Source: Falsiphaeobacter marinintestinus (lineage in GTDB: Bacteria; Pseudomonadota; Alphaproteobacteria; Rhodobacterales; Rhodobacteraceae). From it: a stretch of 64,000 bases of DNA. Below are positions 26,782-35,285 of this stretch, piece after piece. The notes under the pieces are model-generated. The model ran no database searches. It worked only from the letters and a program-made list of their open reading frames with translations, and was not told where the DNA came from. The DNA is taken from assembly GCF_007923355.1 (NCBI RefSeq), contig NZ_VOGO01000002.1, positions 62,001 to 126,000 on the forward strand, read 5' to 3'. Numbering within the stretch: position 1 is the stretch's first letter; the number at the start of each line of letters is the position of its first letter. The position numbers and the translations under genes are program-made.

Positions 26782-27735
26782 ATGAAACGCATTTTGATCG
26801 CTTTCACCCTTGCTGGTATTGGGGCCGGGGCCGCCACCGCAAGCGAAGACATTGCCGACCAGTACCCCCAGTCCGAGCTGTACTCAAAACCGGTCGAAGT
26901 CATTCCGCATGTGTTTTCGGCAATTGGGGCCACCGCGCCGCCGACCTATGAGAATTCGGGCCATAACAACAACCTCAGCTTCATCGTGACGGATGAGGGC
27001 GTGATCGTGGTCAACGCAGGTGCGTCCAGCCGGTTGGCGGCGGCCCTGCATGATGAGATCAAGGCGGTGACCGATCAGCCCGTGGTTTTGGTCATCAACG
27101 AGAACGGACAGGGCCATGCGATGCTCGGGAACGGATACTGGCGCGATCAGGGTGTCGATGTTCTGGCCCATGTCGACGCTATTGCCGAGACCACCGAAAA
27201 CGGCGATTTCATATTTCAGGGGATGCAGCGGTATAACCGTGACAAAGCCGAAGGCAGTCGGGTCGAACATGCCAACCTCAGCTTTGAAGACCAGTATGAG
27301 GTCACTTTAGGCGGGGTGGACATTAAGGTGCTGCATCTGGGACCGGCCCACGATCCGGGCGATATTCAGGTCTGGATCCCGGAGTGGGAGATCATGATCG
27401 CAGGCGATATCGCGTTTCACGAACGGATGCTGCCGATCTTTGACTACACCTGCACAAGTTGCTGGATCGAAACCTGGGAAACCGCGCTGGAGCCTCTGGC
27501 ACCGACCTATGTGATCCCCGGTCATGGGCACCCAACGAATCTGGCGCAGGTGCGCCGCTATACGCTTGATTATCTGGTTGACCTTAGGGAAAAGATCGGT
27601 GCCCATATCGATGAGGGCGGCGATCTGGCTGGTTCTTACTATGTCGATCAGGACCGGTGGCGGAACCTTGATACGTTTGATGAGCTGGCCACCAAGAACG
27701 CCGGTCGGGTGTTTGCCGAAATGGAGTGGGAATGA
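26782..27735 (+). CDS. Exported metallo-beta-lactamase-fold protein with degenerate first metal site
   Basis: A 317-residue protein with a Sec signal peptide (MKRILIAFTLAGIGAGAATA) and an MBL-fold body. The place of the canonical THxHxDHxxGN motif is taken by ENGQGHAMLGN (about residues 107-117), where most first-site zinc ligands appear replaced. Later landmarks are kept: LGPAHDPGD, the Asp of MIAGDIAF and IPGHGHPT near the C-terminus. The fold is clear, but catalysis may use one metal or none. The ATG at 26782 follows GGGAGA; a much longer in-frame extension upstream lies antisense to the SDR and is rejected. The next gene, an ICMT-like methyltransferase, starts 22 bases later. Confidence 0.85.
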   Translation: MKRILIAFTLAGIGAGAATASEDIADQYPQSELYSKPVEVIPHVFSAIGATAPPTYENSGHNNNLSFIVTDEGVIVVNAGASSRLAAALHDEIKAVTDQPVVLVINENGQGHAMLGNGYWRDQGVDVLAHVDAIAETTENGDFIFQGMQRYNRDKAEGSRVEHANLSFEDQYEVTLGGVDIKVLHLGPAHDPGDIQVWIPEWEIMIAGDIAFHERMLPIFDYTCTSCWIETWETALEPLAPTYVIPGHGHPTNLAQVRRYTLDYLVDLREKIGAHIDEGGDLAGSYYVDQDRWRNLDTFDELATKNAGRVFAEMEWE

Positions 27736-27757
27736 CCGCAGCATGGAAACCTGAACT

Positions 27758-28207
27758 ATGAAATGGATCGATCTCCCGCCTGTCTGGCTGATCGGCTTTA
27801 TCATAGCGGCGTGGCTGCAAGTGACATATTTCCCCATGGGTCTCAGCTTTGGCGGCTACTGGGCTGATTTTGCTGGCGGATTACTGGTTGGGGGCGGTGT
27901 GGTTCTGATGCTGCTGGCGGTCTATGAGCTCAATCGCAACCGCACCACGGTCGTTCCGCACAAGACGCCAAGCGCGCTTGTGCAAAGCGGCATCTTCAGC
28001 CGCACGCGAAACCCGATCTACCTTGGGGACGGTCTGGTTCTCGCCGGGCTGATTCTCAGGTTCGACGCGGTGCTGGCGCTGCCGTTGATTCCGATCTTCG
28101 TATACGTGATCGAGAAACGGTTCATCCTGTCCGAAGAAGACAGAATGAGGCGCAAATACCGCATGGACTTTGCCCGCTATGAAAGCAAGGTGCGCCGATG
28201 GGTGTAG
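27758..28207 (+). CDS. Isoprenylcysteine carboxyl methyltransferase-family membrane protein
   Basis: A 149-residue membrane protein with about four transmembrane segments and the family C-terminus: RTRNPIYLGDGLVLAG near residue 85, then EKRFILSEEDRMRRKY near 125. This is the ICMT/PEMT-like fold that uses S-adenosylmethionine at the membrane. Bacterial members methylate lipids or unknown substrates. It follows the MBL-fold gene by 22 bases and is probably cotranscribed with it. The gap to pntA (28208-28338) has no recognisable signal beyond the pntA ribosome-binding site. Confidence 0.85.
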   Translation: MKWIDLPPVWLIGFIIAAWLQVTYFPMGLSFGGYWADFAGGLLVGGGVVLMLLAVYELNRNRTTVVPHKTPSALVQSGIFSRTRNPIYLGDGLVLAGLILRFDAVLALPLIPIFVYVIEKRFILSEEDRMRRKYRMDFARYESKVRRWV

Positions 28208-28338
28208 CGGGCAATCAATAGAACGTGGCGTCCTACTTATGCTGCACTTGCGAAATTTTCTTGCGCAGGGTAGGTCCAGAATTTGCAAACTGTACCGAGG
28301 TTCGTCCTGTTCCGGGGCGGTAAAGGGGGACATAAAGG

Positions 28339-29910
28339 GTGAAAATAGGCACACCGAAAGAGATTTTTGACGGCGAAGCGCGAGTCGCGATGACGCCGGA
28401 TTCAGCCAAGCAACTGCAAAAGCTGGGGTATGACTGCGCCATCGAAAGTGGTGCGGGCGCGGCGGCCGGGTTCTCGGATGACGCATATGCCGATGCTGGC
28501 GTGGAAATCATCAAGACACCGGCGGCTTTGTGGAAATCGGTCGACATCGTCGCCAAAGTCCGCCAGCCGACAGACACCGAGCTGAAGCGCATGACCGGTG
28601 GCAAGACGTTGATTTCCTTCTTCAATCCTGCGGGGAACGAAGAAGGCATGGAACTGGCCAAATCCAAGGGCGCGAATGTGATCGCCATGGAAATGGTGCC
28701 GCGTATCAGCCGTGCCCAAAAGATGGATGCGCTGTCGTCGATGGCCAACATCGCCGGGTATCGCGCCGTGATCGAGGCGGGCAACAACTTTGGCCGCTTC
28801 TTTACCGGTCAGATCACCGCCGCTGGCAAAGTGCCCCCGGCCAAGGTTCTGGTTGTTGGTGCTGGTGTTGCCGGTCTGGCCGCCATCGGGACCTCGACCT
28901 CGCTGGGTGCGATCACTCTGGCGTTCGACGTGCGGCCCGAAGTGGCTGAACAGGTCGAATCGATGGGTGCCGAGTTCGTTTACCTCGACTTCGAAGAAGA
29001 TCAGCAGGATGGCGCGGCCACCGGTGGTTATGCTGCGGTGTCCAGCCCTGAGTTCCGCGAGGCCCAGCTGGCCAAGTTCCGCGAACTGGCGCCCGAGGTC
29101 GATATCGTCATCACCACGGCGCTGATCCCGAACCGCGAAGCGCCCGAGCTGTGGACCGAAGACATGGTCGCCGCGATGAAGCCGGGCTCGGTCATCGTTG
29201 ACCTTGCAGCGGAAAAGGGCGGCAACTGCAAGCTGACCGTCCCGGATGAGAAGATCGTGACCGACAATGGCGTGACCATCATCGGCTATACCGACTTCCC
29301 CAGCCGTATGGCGTCGCAGGCCTCGACACTCTATGCGACCAACATTCGCCACATGATGACCGACCTGACTCCCGAAAAGGACGGTCAGATCAATCATGAC
29401 ATGGAAGATGACGTGATCCGCGGCGCGACCGTGACATTCAATCACGAAATCACCTTCCCGCCGCCGCCGCCAAAAATCAAAGCCATCGCCGCGCAACCGA
29501 AGGAAAAGCCAAAAGAGCTGACCCCGGAAGAAAAACGCGCGCTGGAAACGGCGGCGTTCAAGGCGCAAACCAAACAGCAGGTGACTTTGCTGGCTGTTGG
29601 CGGCGCGTTGCTGCTGGCCGTCGGTCTGGTGGCTCCGGCCAGCTTCATGCAGCACTTCATCGTGTTCGTTCTGGCCGTGTTCGTCGGGTTCCAGGTGATC
29701 TGGAACGTGTCGCACAGCTTGCACACGCCGCTGATGGCCGTGACCAACGCAATCTCGTCGATCATCATTCTGGGGGCCCTGATGCAGATTGGATCAGGCT
29801 CGTGGCTGGTGGTTCTCCTTGCCGCGCTTTCGGTCTTTATGGCCGGGATCAACATCTTCGGCGGCTTCCTCGTGACACGGCGCATGCTCGCCATGTTCCA
29901 GAAATCGTAA
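28339..29910 (+). CDS. pntA: NAD(P) transhydrogenase subunit alpha
   Basis: A 523-residue subunit of the proton-translocating transhydrogenase, which couples proton import to hydride transfer from NADH to NADP+. The N-terminal dI domain is recognisable ([20 protein letters not shown], then the NAD-binding [13 protein letters not shown] near residue 175). A charged Pro/Lys-rich linker follows ([11 protein letters not shown]). Four C-terminal membrane helices begin near residue 415. Length and layout match the E. coli PntA type, not the split three-gene type. The start is GTG at 28339 with AAAGGGGG upstream. pntB begins 13 bases after the stop. Confidence 0.97.
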   Translation: MKIGTPKEIFDGEARVAMTPDSAKQLQKLGYDCAIESGAGAAAGFSDDAYADAGVEIIKTPAALWKSVDIVAKVRQPTDTELKRMTGGKTLISFFNPAGNEEGMELAKSKGANVIAMEMVPRISRAQKMDALSSMANIAGYRAVIEAGNNFGRFFTGQITAAGKVPPAKVLVVGAGVAGLAAIGTSTSLGAITLAFDVRPEVAEQVESMGAEFVYLDFEEDQQDGAATGGYAAVSSPEFREAQLAKFRELAPEVDIVITTALIPNREAPELWTEDMVAAMKPGSVIVDLAAEKGGNCKLTVPDEKIVTDNGVTIIGYTDFPSRMASQASTLYATNIRHMMTDLTPEKDGQINHDMEDDVIRGATVTFNHEITFPPPPPKIKAIAAQPKEKPKELTPEEKRALETAAFKAQTKQQVTLLAVGGALLLAVGLVAPASFMQHFIVFVLAVFVGFQVIWNVSHSLHTPLMAVTNAISSIIILGALMQIGSGSWLVVLLAALSVFMAGINIFGGFLVTRRMLAMFQKS

Positions 29911-29923
29911 GGAGTAGGGGATA

Positions 29924-31357
29924 ATGGAATTCGGATTTACAACGGCGGCCTATGTCGTCGCGGCTGTCCTCTTCATCCTCAGCCTTGGCGGACTGTCAGG
30001 CCAGGAAAGCGCCAAGCGCGCGGTGTGGTACGGGATCGTTGGCATGGCGCTGGCGGTTGTGGCGACCCTGATCGGACCGGGTGCCGGTCTGTGGTGGTTG
30101 TCGGTTCTTCTGATCGCTGGCGGTGGTGCCATCGGCTATGTCGTGGCGACGCGCGTGCAGATGACAGAAATGCCTCAGCTGGTTGCGGCGATGCATTCGC
30201 TGGTTGGTCTGGCGGCTGTGTTCGTTGGCTATAACGCGCATATCGAACTGGGCAATGTTCTGGCCATGGGTCATGACGAACGCGAGGCTCTGGACGGGTT
30301 TGCGGCGTTGCTGGCGCATAAGACACCTGTCGAACAGACGATCCTGCGGGTCGAGGTGTTCCTGGGCGTCTTTATTGGTGCTGTGACCTTTACCGGATCG
30401 GTCATTGCCTATGGCAAGCTGGCGGGCAAAGTGTCTTCGGCAGCGACCAAGCTTCCGGGCGGTCATATGCTGAATGCGGGTGCTGCGGCGCTCTCGTTCA
30501 TCTGCCTGATCTGGTACATGAACTCTGGCGGGTTCTTCCCGCTATTCATCATGACCTTGGCAGCGCTGTTCATCGGCTATCACCTGATCATGGGTATCGG
30601 CGGTGCTGATATGCCGGTGGTTGTATCGATGTTGAACTCGTACTCGGGTTGGGCCGCGGCGGCGATTGGCTTTAGCCTTGGCAACGACCTTCTGATCGTT
30701 GTTGGTGCGCTGGTTGGTTCGTCTGGTGCGATCCTGTCCTATATCATGTGCAAGGCGATGAACCGGTCGTTCATCAGCGTGATCCTGGGCGGCTTTGGCG
30801 GCACCACGGGTCCTGCAATGGAAGTCGAAGGCGAGATGATCGCAATCGAAGCCGACGGTGTCGCAGCCGCTTTGAACGACGCGGACAGCGTCATCATCAT
30901 CCCGGGCTACGGCATGGCCGTGGCGCAGGCACAATCGGCGGTGAGTGATCTGACCAAGAAGCTTCGGGCGCAGGGCAAGAACGTGCGCTTTGCGATCCAC
31001 CCCGTTGCCGGTCGTTTGCCGGGGCACATGAACGTGCTGCTGGCCGAAGCCAAGGTTCCGTACGATATCGTCATGGAAATGGACGAAATCAACGATGACT
31101 TCCCGGAAACGGACGTCGCCATCGTGATCGGGTCAAACGACATCGTGAACCCGGCCGCTCAGGAAGATCCGAATTCGCCCATCGCGGGCATGCCGGTTCT
31201 TGAGTGCTGGAAGGCCAAGCAGGTGTTTGTGTCCAAGCGCGGTCAGGGGACCGGGTATTCGGGCATCGAAAACCCGCTGTTCTACAAAGAGAACACGCGC
31301 ATGTTCTACGGCGACGCCAAGGCATCGCTGGATAAACTGCTGCCAATGATCGACTGA
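29924..31357 (+). CDS. pntB: NAD(P) transhydrogenase subunit beta
   Basis: A 477-residue partner of PntA with about nine membrane helices and a C-terminal NADP-binding dIII domain. Visible dIII landmarks are [15 protein letters not shown] near residue 325, [19 protein letters not shown] near 352 and [20 protein letters not shown] near 403. The membrane part includes [14 protein letters not shown]. It ends in a clear terminator. Confidence 0.97.
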   Translation: MEFGFTTAAYVVAAVLFILSLGGLSGQESAKRAVWYGIVGMALAVVATLIGPGAGLWWLSVLLIAGGGAIGYVVATRVQMTEMPQLVAAMHSLVGLAAVFVGYNAHIELGNVLAMGHDEREALDGFAALLAHKTPVEQTILRVEVFLGVFIGAVTFTGSVIAYGKLAGKVSSAATKLPGGHMLNAGAAALSFICLIWYMNSGGFFPLFIMTLAALFIGYHLIMGIGGADMPVVVSMLNSYSGWAAAAIGFSLGNDLLIVVGALVGSSGAILSYIMCKAMNRSFISVILGGFGGTTGPAMEVEGEMIAIEADGVAAALNDADSVIIIPGYGMAVAQAQSAVSDLTKKLRAQGKNVRFAIHPVAGRLPGHMNVLLAEAKVPYDIVMEMDEINDDFPETDVAIVIGSNDIVNPAAQEDPNSPIAGMPVLECWKAKQVFVSKRGQGTGYSGIENPLFYKENTRMFYGDAKASLDKLLPMID

Positions 31358-31401
31358 CCGACGCCACGTCGTCTTTGACGGCGTCGCAAGGAAAGCGTTT
31401 G

Positions 31402-31433
31402 CTCCGTCCCATGTATTGGGGCGGAGTTTTTTT
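31402..31433 (+). terminator. pntAB terminator that also carries the next gene's ribosome-binding site
   Basis: A 9-bp stem (31402-31410 with 31418-31426, one G-T wobble), a 7-nt loop and seven Ts (31427-31433). The ATG of the following thioesterase begins at the very next base, and the GGAG in the 3' arm is its only candidate ribosome-binding site. Confidence 0.85.
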
Positions 31434-31841
31434 ATGTCGGACATGATGGCATTCGGGCGCAAGATCCTGTCTGAACAACCGTTCAGCGTGGCCCTTGGGG
31501 CCGAATTGACTGTCTTTGAAGAAAGTAAGGCCGAGCTGACATTGGCTTTGCGCGAGGATCATCTGCAGCAGAACGGTTTTGCCCATGGCGGGGTTGTCAG
31601 CTATCTGGCGGACAACGCGCTGACCTTTGCAGGCGGTTCCGTTCTGGGGCCTGTCCTGACGCTTGAGATGAAGATCAACTATGTCCGCCCCGCGACCGGG
31701 GACCGGTTGGTCGCGCGGGCCGAGGTGCTGTCTGCGGGCCGCACACAGGCCGTTTGCCAGTGCAAAGTCTTTGCTGTGTCCAAGGACAGCGAAAAGCTGT
31801 GTGCCGTCGCACAAGGCACTGTGATGATCGCATCGCGCTAA
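31434..31841 (+). CDS. PaaI-type hotdog thioesterase
   Basis: A 135-residue single-hotdog protein of the PaaI/YdiI type: LREDHLQQNGFAHGGVVSYL near residue 40 contains the HGG turn and the catalytic-region Asn/Gln. EMKINYVRPATGDRLVARAE follows. Its usual role is hydrolysis of acyl-CoA esters, perhaps salvage of stalled aromatic or fatty intermediates. The ATG at 31434 abuts the T-run of the pntAB terminator. An in-frame TTG at 31416 falls in the terminator stem and is rejected. Confidence 0.85.
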   Translation: MSDMMAFGRKILSEQPFSVALGAELTVFEESKAELTLALREDHLQQNGFAHGGVVSYLADNALTFAGGSVLGPVLTLEMKINYVRPATGDRLVARAEVLSAGRTQAVCQCKVFAVSKDSEKLCAVAQGTVMIASR

Positions 31842-31855
31842 ACTGAAGAAATCGC

Positions 31856-31886
31856 TTGAGCTGGAGTGTACTCCAGCCCGTAAGCT
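31856..31886 (+). promoter_or_regulatory. MerR-type promoter with 19-bp spacer
   Basis: TTGAGC (-35, 31856-31861) and TAAGCT (-10, 31881-31886) are separated by 19 bp, the overlong spacing typical of MerR-activated promoters. The spacer is filled by the dyad CTGGAGT-GT-ACTCCAG (31861-31876). It drives the merR-like gene and the decarboxylase-family gene downstream. Confidence 0.85.
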
Positions 31887-31917
31887 GATGGCGACTCGGA
31901 TGAAATGGAGATCGCCA

Positions 31918-32289
31918 GTGAAGATTTCGGACGTGGCCGCGCAAAGCGGTCTCAGCATCGACACCCTGCGCTTTTATGAAAAAATCGGTCTGATTGATCC
32001 GCCACCCCGCGATGGGGCAGGCCGGCGCGACTATGACCCTCAGGTTTTGGGATGGATCCGGTTTCTGGATCAGCTGAATGCCACTGGCATGAAACAGGCT
32101 GACCGCATCCGGTATGCCCGGCTTAGGGCGGAGGGCCCGCAGACCTGCGCACAGCGGCGCGAGATGCTGGAAGCCCATCGTGAGCAGGTGGCCTTGCAAC
32201 TGGAACAGGTCAAAAACACGCTGGCGCTGATGGACCGCAAGGTAGCGTTGTACCGTGACATGGAACAGGAGATGATTGAAAATGTCTGA
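31918..32289 (+). CDS. MerR-family transcriptional regulator
   Basis: A 123-residue regulator with an N-terminal winged HTH (MKISDVAAQSGLSIDTLRFY, then EKIGLIDPP) followed by the RRDYD segment. A long coiled coil (EMLEAHREQVALQLEQVKNT) would dimerise it. No Cys-rich metal loop is present, so it belongs to the organic-signal or stress branch, such as AdhR-like, rather than the mercury/copper branch. The GTG at 31918 has TGGAGA 8 bases upstream; ATGs further upstream at 31888 and 31900 are less well placed. It overlaps the next gene by 8 bases and lies directly behind its own 19-bp-spacer promoter, so autoactivation is likely. Confidence 0.88.
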   Translation: MKISDVAAQSGLSIDTLRFYEKIGLIDPPPRDGAGRRDYDPQVLGWIRFLDQLNATGMKQADRIRYARLRAEGPQTCAQRREMLEAHREQVALQLEQVKNTLALMDRKVALYRDMEQEMIENV

Positions 32290-32662
32290 TGCATTGGAAA
32301 AAGGCCGGGACCTGCTGAAAGGCATGAATCCGGGTCTCGAAGACATTCTGGTCGATCGCTATGATGATCTGATCCCCGAAATGGCAGAAACGTTGGTCGA
32401 ATGGGCCTATGGTCGCCACTATGCCCGCGACGGGGTCGACCTGAAGACCCGCCAGTTGTGCACGATTGCGGCGCTTACCGCATTGGGCGGACAGACCGGC
32501 CCGCAACTGAAGATCAACATCGAACATACGCTGGCCGCCGGAGCTGATCGTCGCGAGATCGTGGAAGTTATCTGGCAGATCGCGGTCTATGGCGGCCTGC
32601 CCGCTGCGATCAACGGCTTGAATGCGGCCAGAGACGTGTTTGACGCGCGCGATGCCGCGTGA
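32282..32662 (+). CDS. Carboxymuconolactone decarboxylase-family protein
   Basis: A 126-residue helical protein of the CMD/AhpD-like family: LVEWAYGRHYARDGVDLKTR, then QLCTIAALTALGG and LAAGADRREIVEVI, with GGLPAAINGL at the end. It lacks the CxxC pair of true AhpD peroxidases, so PcaC-like or unassigned chemistry is more likely. It starts 8 bases inside the MerR gene and is therefore translationally coupled. The pairing suggests control by an aldehyde, quinone or oxidative signal. Confidence 0.85.
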   Translation: MSDALEKGRDLLKGMNPGLEDILVDRYDDLIPEMAETLVEWAYGRHYARDGVDLKTRQLCTIAALTALGGQTGPQLKINIEHTLAAGADRREIVEVIWQIAVYGGLPAAINGLNAARDVFDARDAA

Positions 32663-32800
32663 TTGGCCCATGGGTTTGGCGGGGCAGATAACGGTTGGCG
32701 GTTCGGTATACCTTGGTATCCATTTAAGGTATTGAAATAGAAGGATTTACTTTTTTAAAGTGCATGGCTAAAAGTCACGCAGACCCCCGAAGGACACCTT

Positions 32801-34081
32801 ATGCCGCCGATCCCGGATCATCCGCTGCGCTATCAACTGGCTAACGAATTGCATGCGCGCCCGTTTCCCCCGATGCAAAGCTCTTGCACGGTGGTTCAAC
32901 TGGCGATCAAGCAACCCAGCCAGGCCGTCAGTCGGGACCGTACGGCGGATCTTGAGCATCTGAAATCACTGCTGGACCGGCACGGGGCACCTTACCCACA
33001 GCCCGGCGCGACACATCACTCGGCGCAGCTTGGTCGGCATGTCCTGAAATGGGAACAGCATACCGAGTTTGTGACGTATACGGCGTTTTCCGACGGGCTC
33101 AGCGCACGGGCGTTTGATCCGGCAGATTTTGAGGTCTTCCCAGGCGATTGGCTGGATGAGGCCCCCGGTGTCAGAATGACTTCGATTTCCTTGCGCGTGT
33201 GTCCGCGTCCGGACGAGGCCGGGATTAACGCGGCGCTGGCGGACTGGTTCGTTCCCGAAAGTCTGGCGGTTGCGCACGTGCTGGACGATGCCGCTGTCGC
33301 CGCCGGAGACTTCCGGATCGACCCGGCGGGCCACATGCGGTTTGCCGTGTTCGCTGGCCCCGAGACCGGTCAACGCCGGATCGGTCGGGTTGTGCAGAGG
33401 TTGCTTGAGATCGAAACCTATAAATCGATGTCGATGCTGGGCTTTTCCCGGGCGCGTGAATTGTCGGGGCCTCTGGGCGAGCTGGATAACCATCTGAGCG
33501 AATTGATGGTGCGGATGACCGGGAATACCTCGGATGCTGCGGTTACCCTGACCAGCCTGCTGTCGATCTCGGCCGAGCTTGAGACGATGGGGGCCCGCGC
33601 CTCGTTCCGTTTTGGGGCGACCGGGGCGTATGAAGCCATTGTCGCGCAGCGCATCGGATCGTTACGCGAAACCCGGTTTCATGGCCGTCAGACGTTCGCA
33701 GATTTCATGGTTCGGCGGTACGAGCCTGCCATGCGGACTGTGAAATCGACCGAGGGCCGTCTTCAGGCGCTGGCAGACCGCGCCATGCGGGCCGGGGATT
33801 TGTTGCGCACCCGGGTCGATGTGGAGCGCAGCGCCCAAAACCAGGCATTACTGGAAAGCATGGACCGCCGCGCCGATCTGGCATTGCGATTGCAGCATAC
33901 GGTCGAAGGTCTGTCTGTGGTGGCGATCAGCTATTACGCCGTGTCCTTGGCGTCTTATGCGCTGTATCCCCTCGCCAAGATCTTTGACCTCAGCAAGGGG
34001 ATGCTGACTGCGGTGGTCACTCTGCCGGTTGTGGCATTGGTGTGGTGGTCTGTTCGCCGGATTCGGAAACGCCTCGACTGA
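32801..34081 (+). CDS. DUF3422 family protein
   Basis: A 426-residue protein of the DUF3422 family, widespread in proteobacteria and uncharacterised. The N-terminus has HPLRYQLANELHARPFPPM, a family hallmark. A central helical region follows, and two C-terminal membrane helices near residues 368-390 and 397-415 (VVAISYYAVSLASYALYPL and MLTAVVTLPVVALVWW) precede a basic tail. The large N-terminal part with a two-helix C-terminal anchor gives it a CorA-like outline. The 3' end overlaps the convergent YeeE/YedE gene by 65 bases. The AT-rich gap before it (32663-32800) contains an ATACCTT-N11-AAGGTAT inverted repeat at 32708-32732. Confidence 0.85.
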   Translation: MPPIPDHPLRYQLANELHARPFPPMQSSCTVVQLAIKQPSQAVSRDRTADLEHLKSLLDRHGAPYPQPGATHHSAQLGRHVLKWEQHTEFVTYTAFSDGLSARAFDPADFEVFPGDWLDEAPGVRMTSISLRVCPRPDEAGINAALADWFVPESLAVAHVLDDAAVAAGDFRIDPAGHMRFAVFAGPETGQRRIGRVVQRLLEIETYKSMSMLGFSRARELSGPLGELDNHLSELMVRMTGNTSDAAVTLTSLLSISAELETMGARASFRFGATGAYEAIVAQRIGSLRETRFHGRQTFADFMVRRYEPAMRTVKSTEGRLQALADRAMRAGDLLRTRVDVERSAQNQALLESMDRRADLALRLQHTVEGLSVVAISYYAVSLASYALYPLAKIFDLSKGMLTAVVTLPVVALVWWSVRRIRKRLD

Positions 34082-35075
34082 TCAGGGCGTTGGTGCCAAG
34101 CACGCCGACGATGATCGAAACCAGCGCCAACACCGCCGAGATGCCCAGCGACGGAACCCCGGCAAGACCGGCGCCGATGGTGCAGCCCCCGGCCAGAACC
34201 GCGCCTGTGCCCATCAGAACGGCCCCGGACAAGTAGCGCAGGGTCTGTTGCGGGGTTTCAAAGCTTTGCAGACGGAACTGGCCGAACACCAGCGCGGCAA
34301 TCAGGCTTCCGCCCAGCACACCCGCCATCAGGCCCGTGCCAAAGCCCGGAGCGACTGCCGTGGCCGCAATGACATAGAACAGGCTTTCGGCGCTGGGGGA
34401 GGCGAAGGACAGGCTTTCCATTGCAATCGGGTCAAAGTCGTCAAACAGGACAAAACCGGTGCCAACCCAGCCCAGCGGAACCAGCAGGCCCAGGGCGATG
34501 GCCCCGATCAGGACGATGGGCCGGTTGCCCGAGCGAACGGCAGCCCACAGACCAGCAGCGACCAGCAGTCCGGTCCACAGCATCGGAGCGCCGGGCAGGG
34601 TGCCACTGTCGAGCGACAGGGTTTGAGATTGCAGCGCGGTGCGCAGGGGCGCCAGAACGCCTTTGAGTGTTGCGTGGGTGACAATGGCGGCAACCACGAT
34701 CACGGTCAGTGCCCGCAGATTCCCCGTGCCGCTCAGCACCCAAAGCCGACCGATGCAGCCCCGGGCCAGAACCATACCGATGCCGAACAGAACGCCACCA
34801 AGGGCAATCGCCAGAACGGGGATGTCGGTGGTGACAAAACGGTGGCCATCAAAGCTGATGAGGTCCTGTCCGATGGCCAGTTGTGTGCCAAGGATTGCGA
34901 CGGCCAAAGCCAGCAACCAGACGCCCCCGGCCTGACGTCTGTCGTCGCCGATCAATGCGCGTCTCAGGCAGAAACCCGTCAGCAGGCCCAAGGCGCCGAA
35001 CGCCAGGCCAAGAGCAAGGCCGAACCAGGCCGAGGCGGCCTGAGGGGTAAGATCGAGGGCAAGGGATTCATACAT
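34017..35075 (-). CDS. YeeE/YedE-family (TsuA-like) transporter
   Basis: A 352-residue membrane protein with about nine or ten helices and the two hallmark cysteine loops of the family: ARGCIGRLW near residue 104 and AGGCTIGAG near 304. The characterised member TsuA takes up thiosulfate through a chain of such cysteines. Full-length fusion of both halves matches TsuA rather than the split YeeE/YedE pair. No sulfur-oxidation (sox) genes or TsuB partner are adjacent, so the substrate may be thiosulfate or another sulfur species. It converges with the DUF3422 gene with a 65-base overlap. Confidence 0.87.
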   Translation of the reverse strand: MYESLALDLTPQAASAWFGLALGLAFGALGLLTGFCLRRALIGDDRRQAGGVWLLALAVAILGTQLAIGQDLISFDGHRFVTTDIPVLAIALGGVLFGIGMVLARGCIGRLWVLSGTGNLRALTVIVVAAIVTHATLKGVLAPLRTALQSQTLSLDSGTLPGAPMLWTGLLVAAGLWAAVRSGNRPIVLIGAIALGLLVPLGWVGTGFVLFDDFDPIAMESLSFASPSAESLFYVIAATAVAPGFGTGLMAGVLGGSLIAALVFGQFRLQSFETPQQTLRYLSGAVLMGTGAVLAGGCTIGAGLAGVPSLGISAVLALVSIIVGVLGTNALISRGVSESGEQTTTPMPQPAE

Positions 35076-35213
35076 GGGGCAGCTCCACGTTTTCTGGAAT
35101 TTTTTCCCAGATGTCGGTAAAAGCTGGCCAAATCAACCTATTCAGACGTGTGATTGTGTTTGCTTGGGGGAACAGTGTTCTCAATTGGGTCGCGTGATGC
35201 AAACGAATACACC

Positions 35214-35244
35214 AAGGGCGCGGCCATTTTGGAACCGCGCCCTT
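35214..35244 (-). terminator. Hairpin downstream of the peptide permease operon
   Basis: Perfect 10-bp arms AAGGGCGCGG (35214-35223) and CCGCGCCCTT (35235-35244), 42 bases after the stop of the dppC-like gene. There is no strong T-run on the minus strand, so confidence is moderate. Confidence 0.5.
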
Positions 35245-35285
35245 TGAATGCCAGACATGACGACTGGAGTGTTCTTATTTGACGT

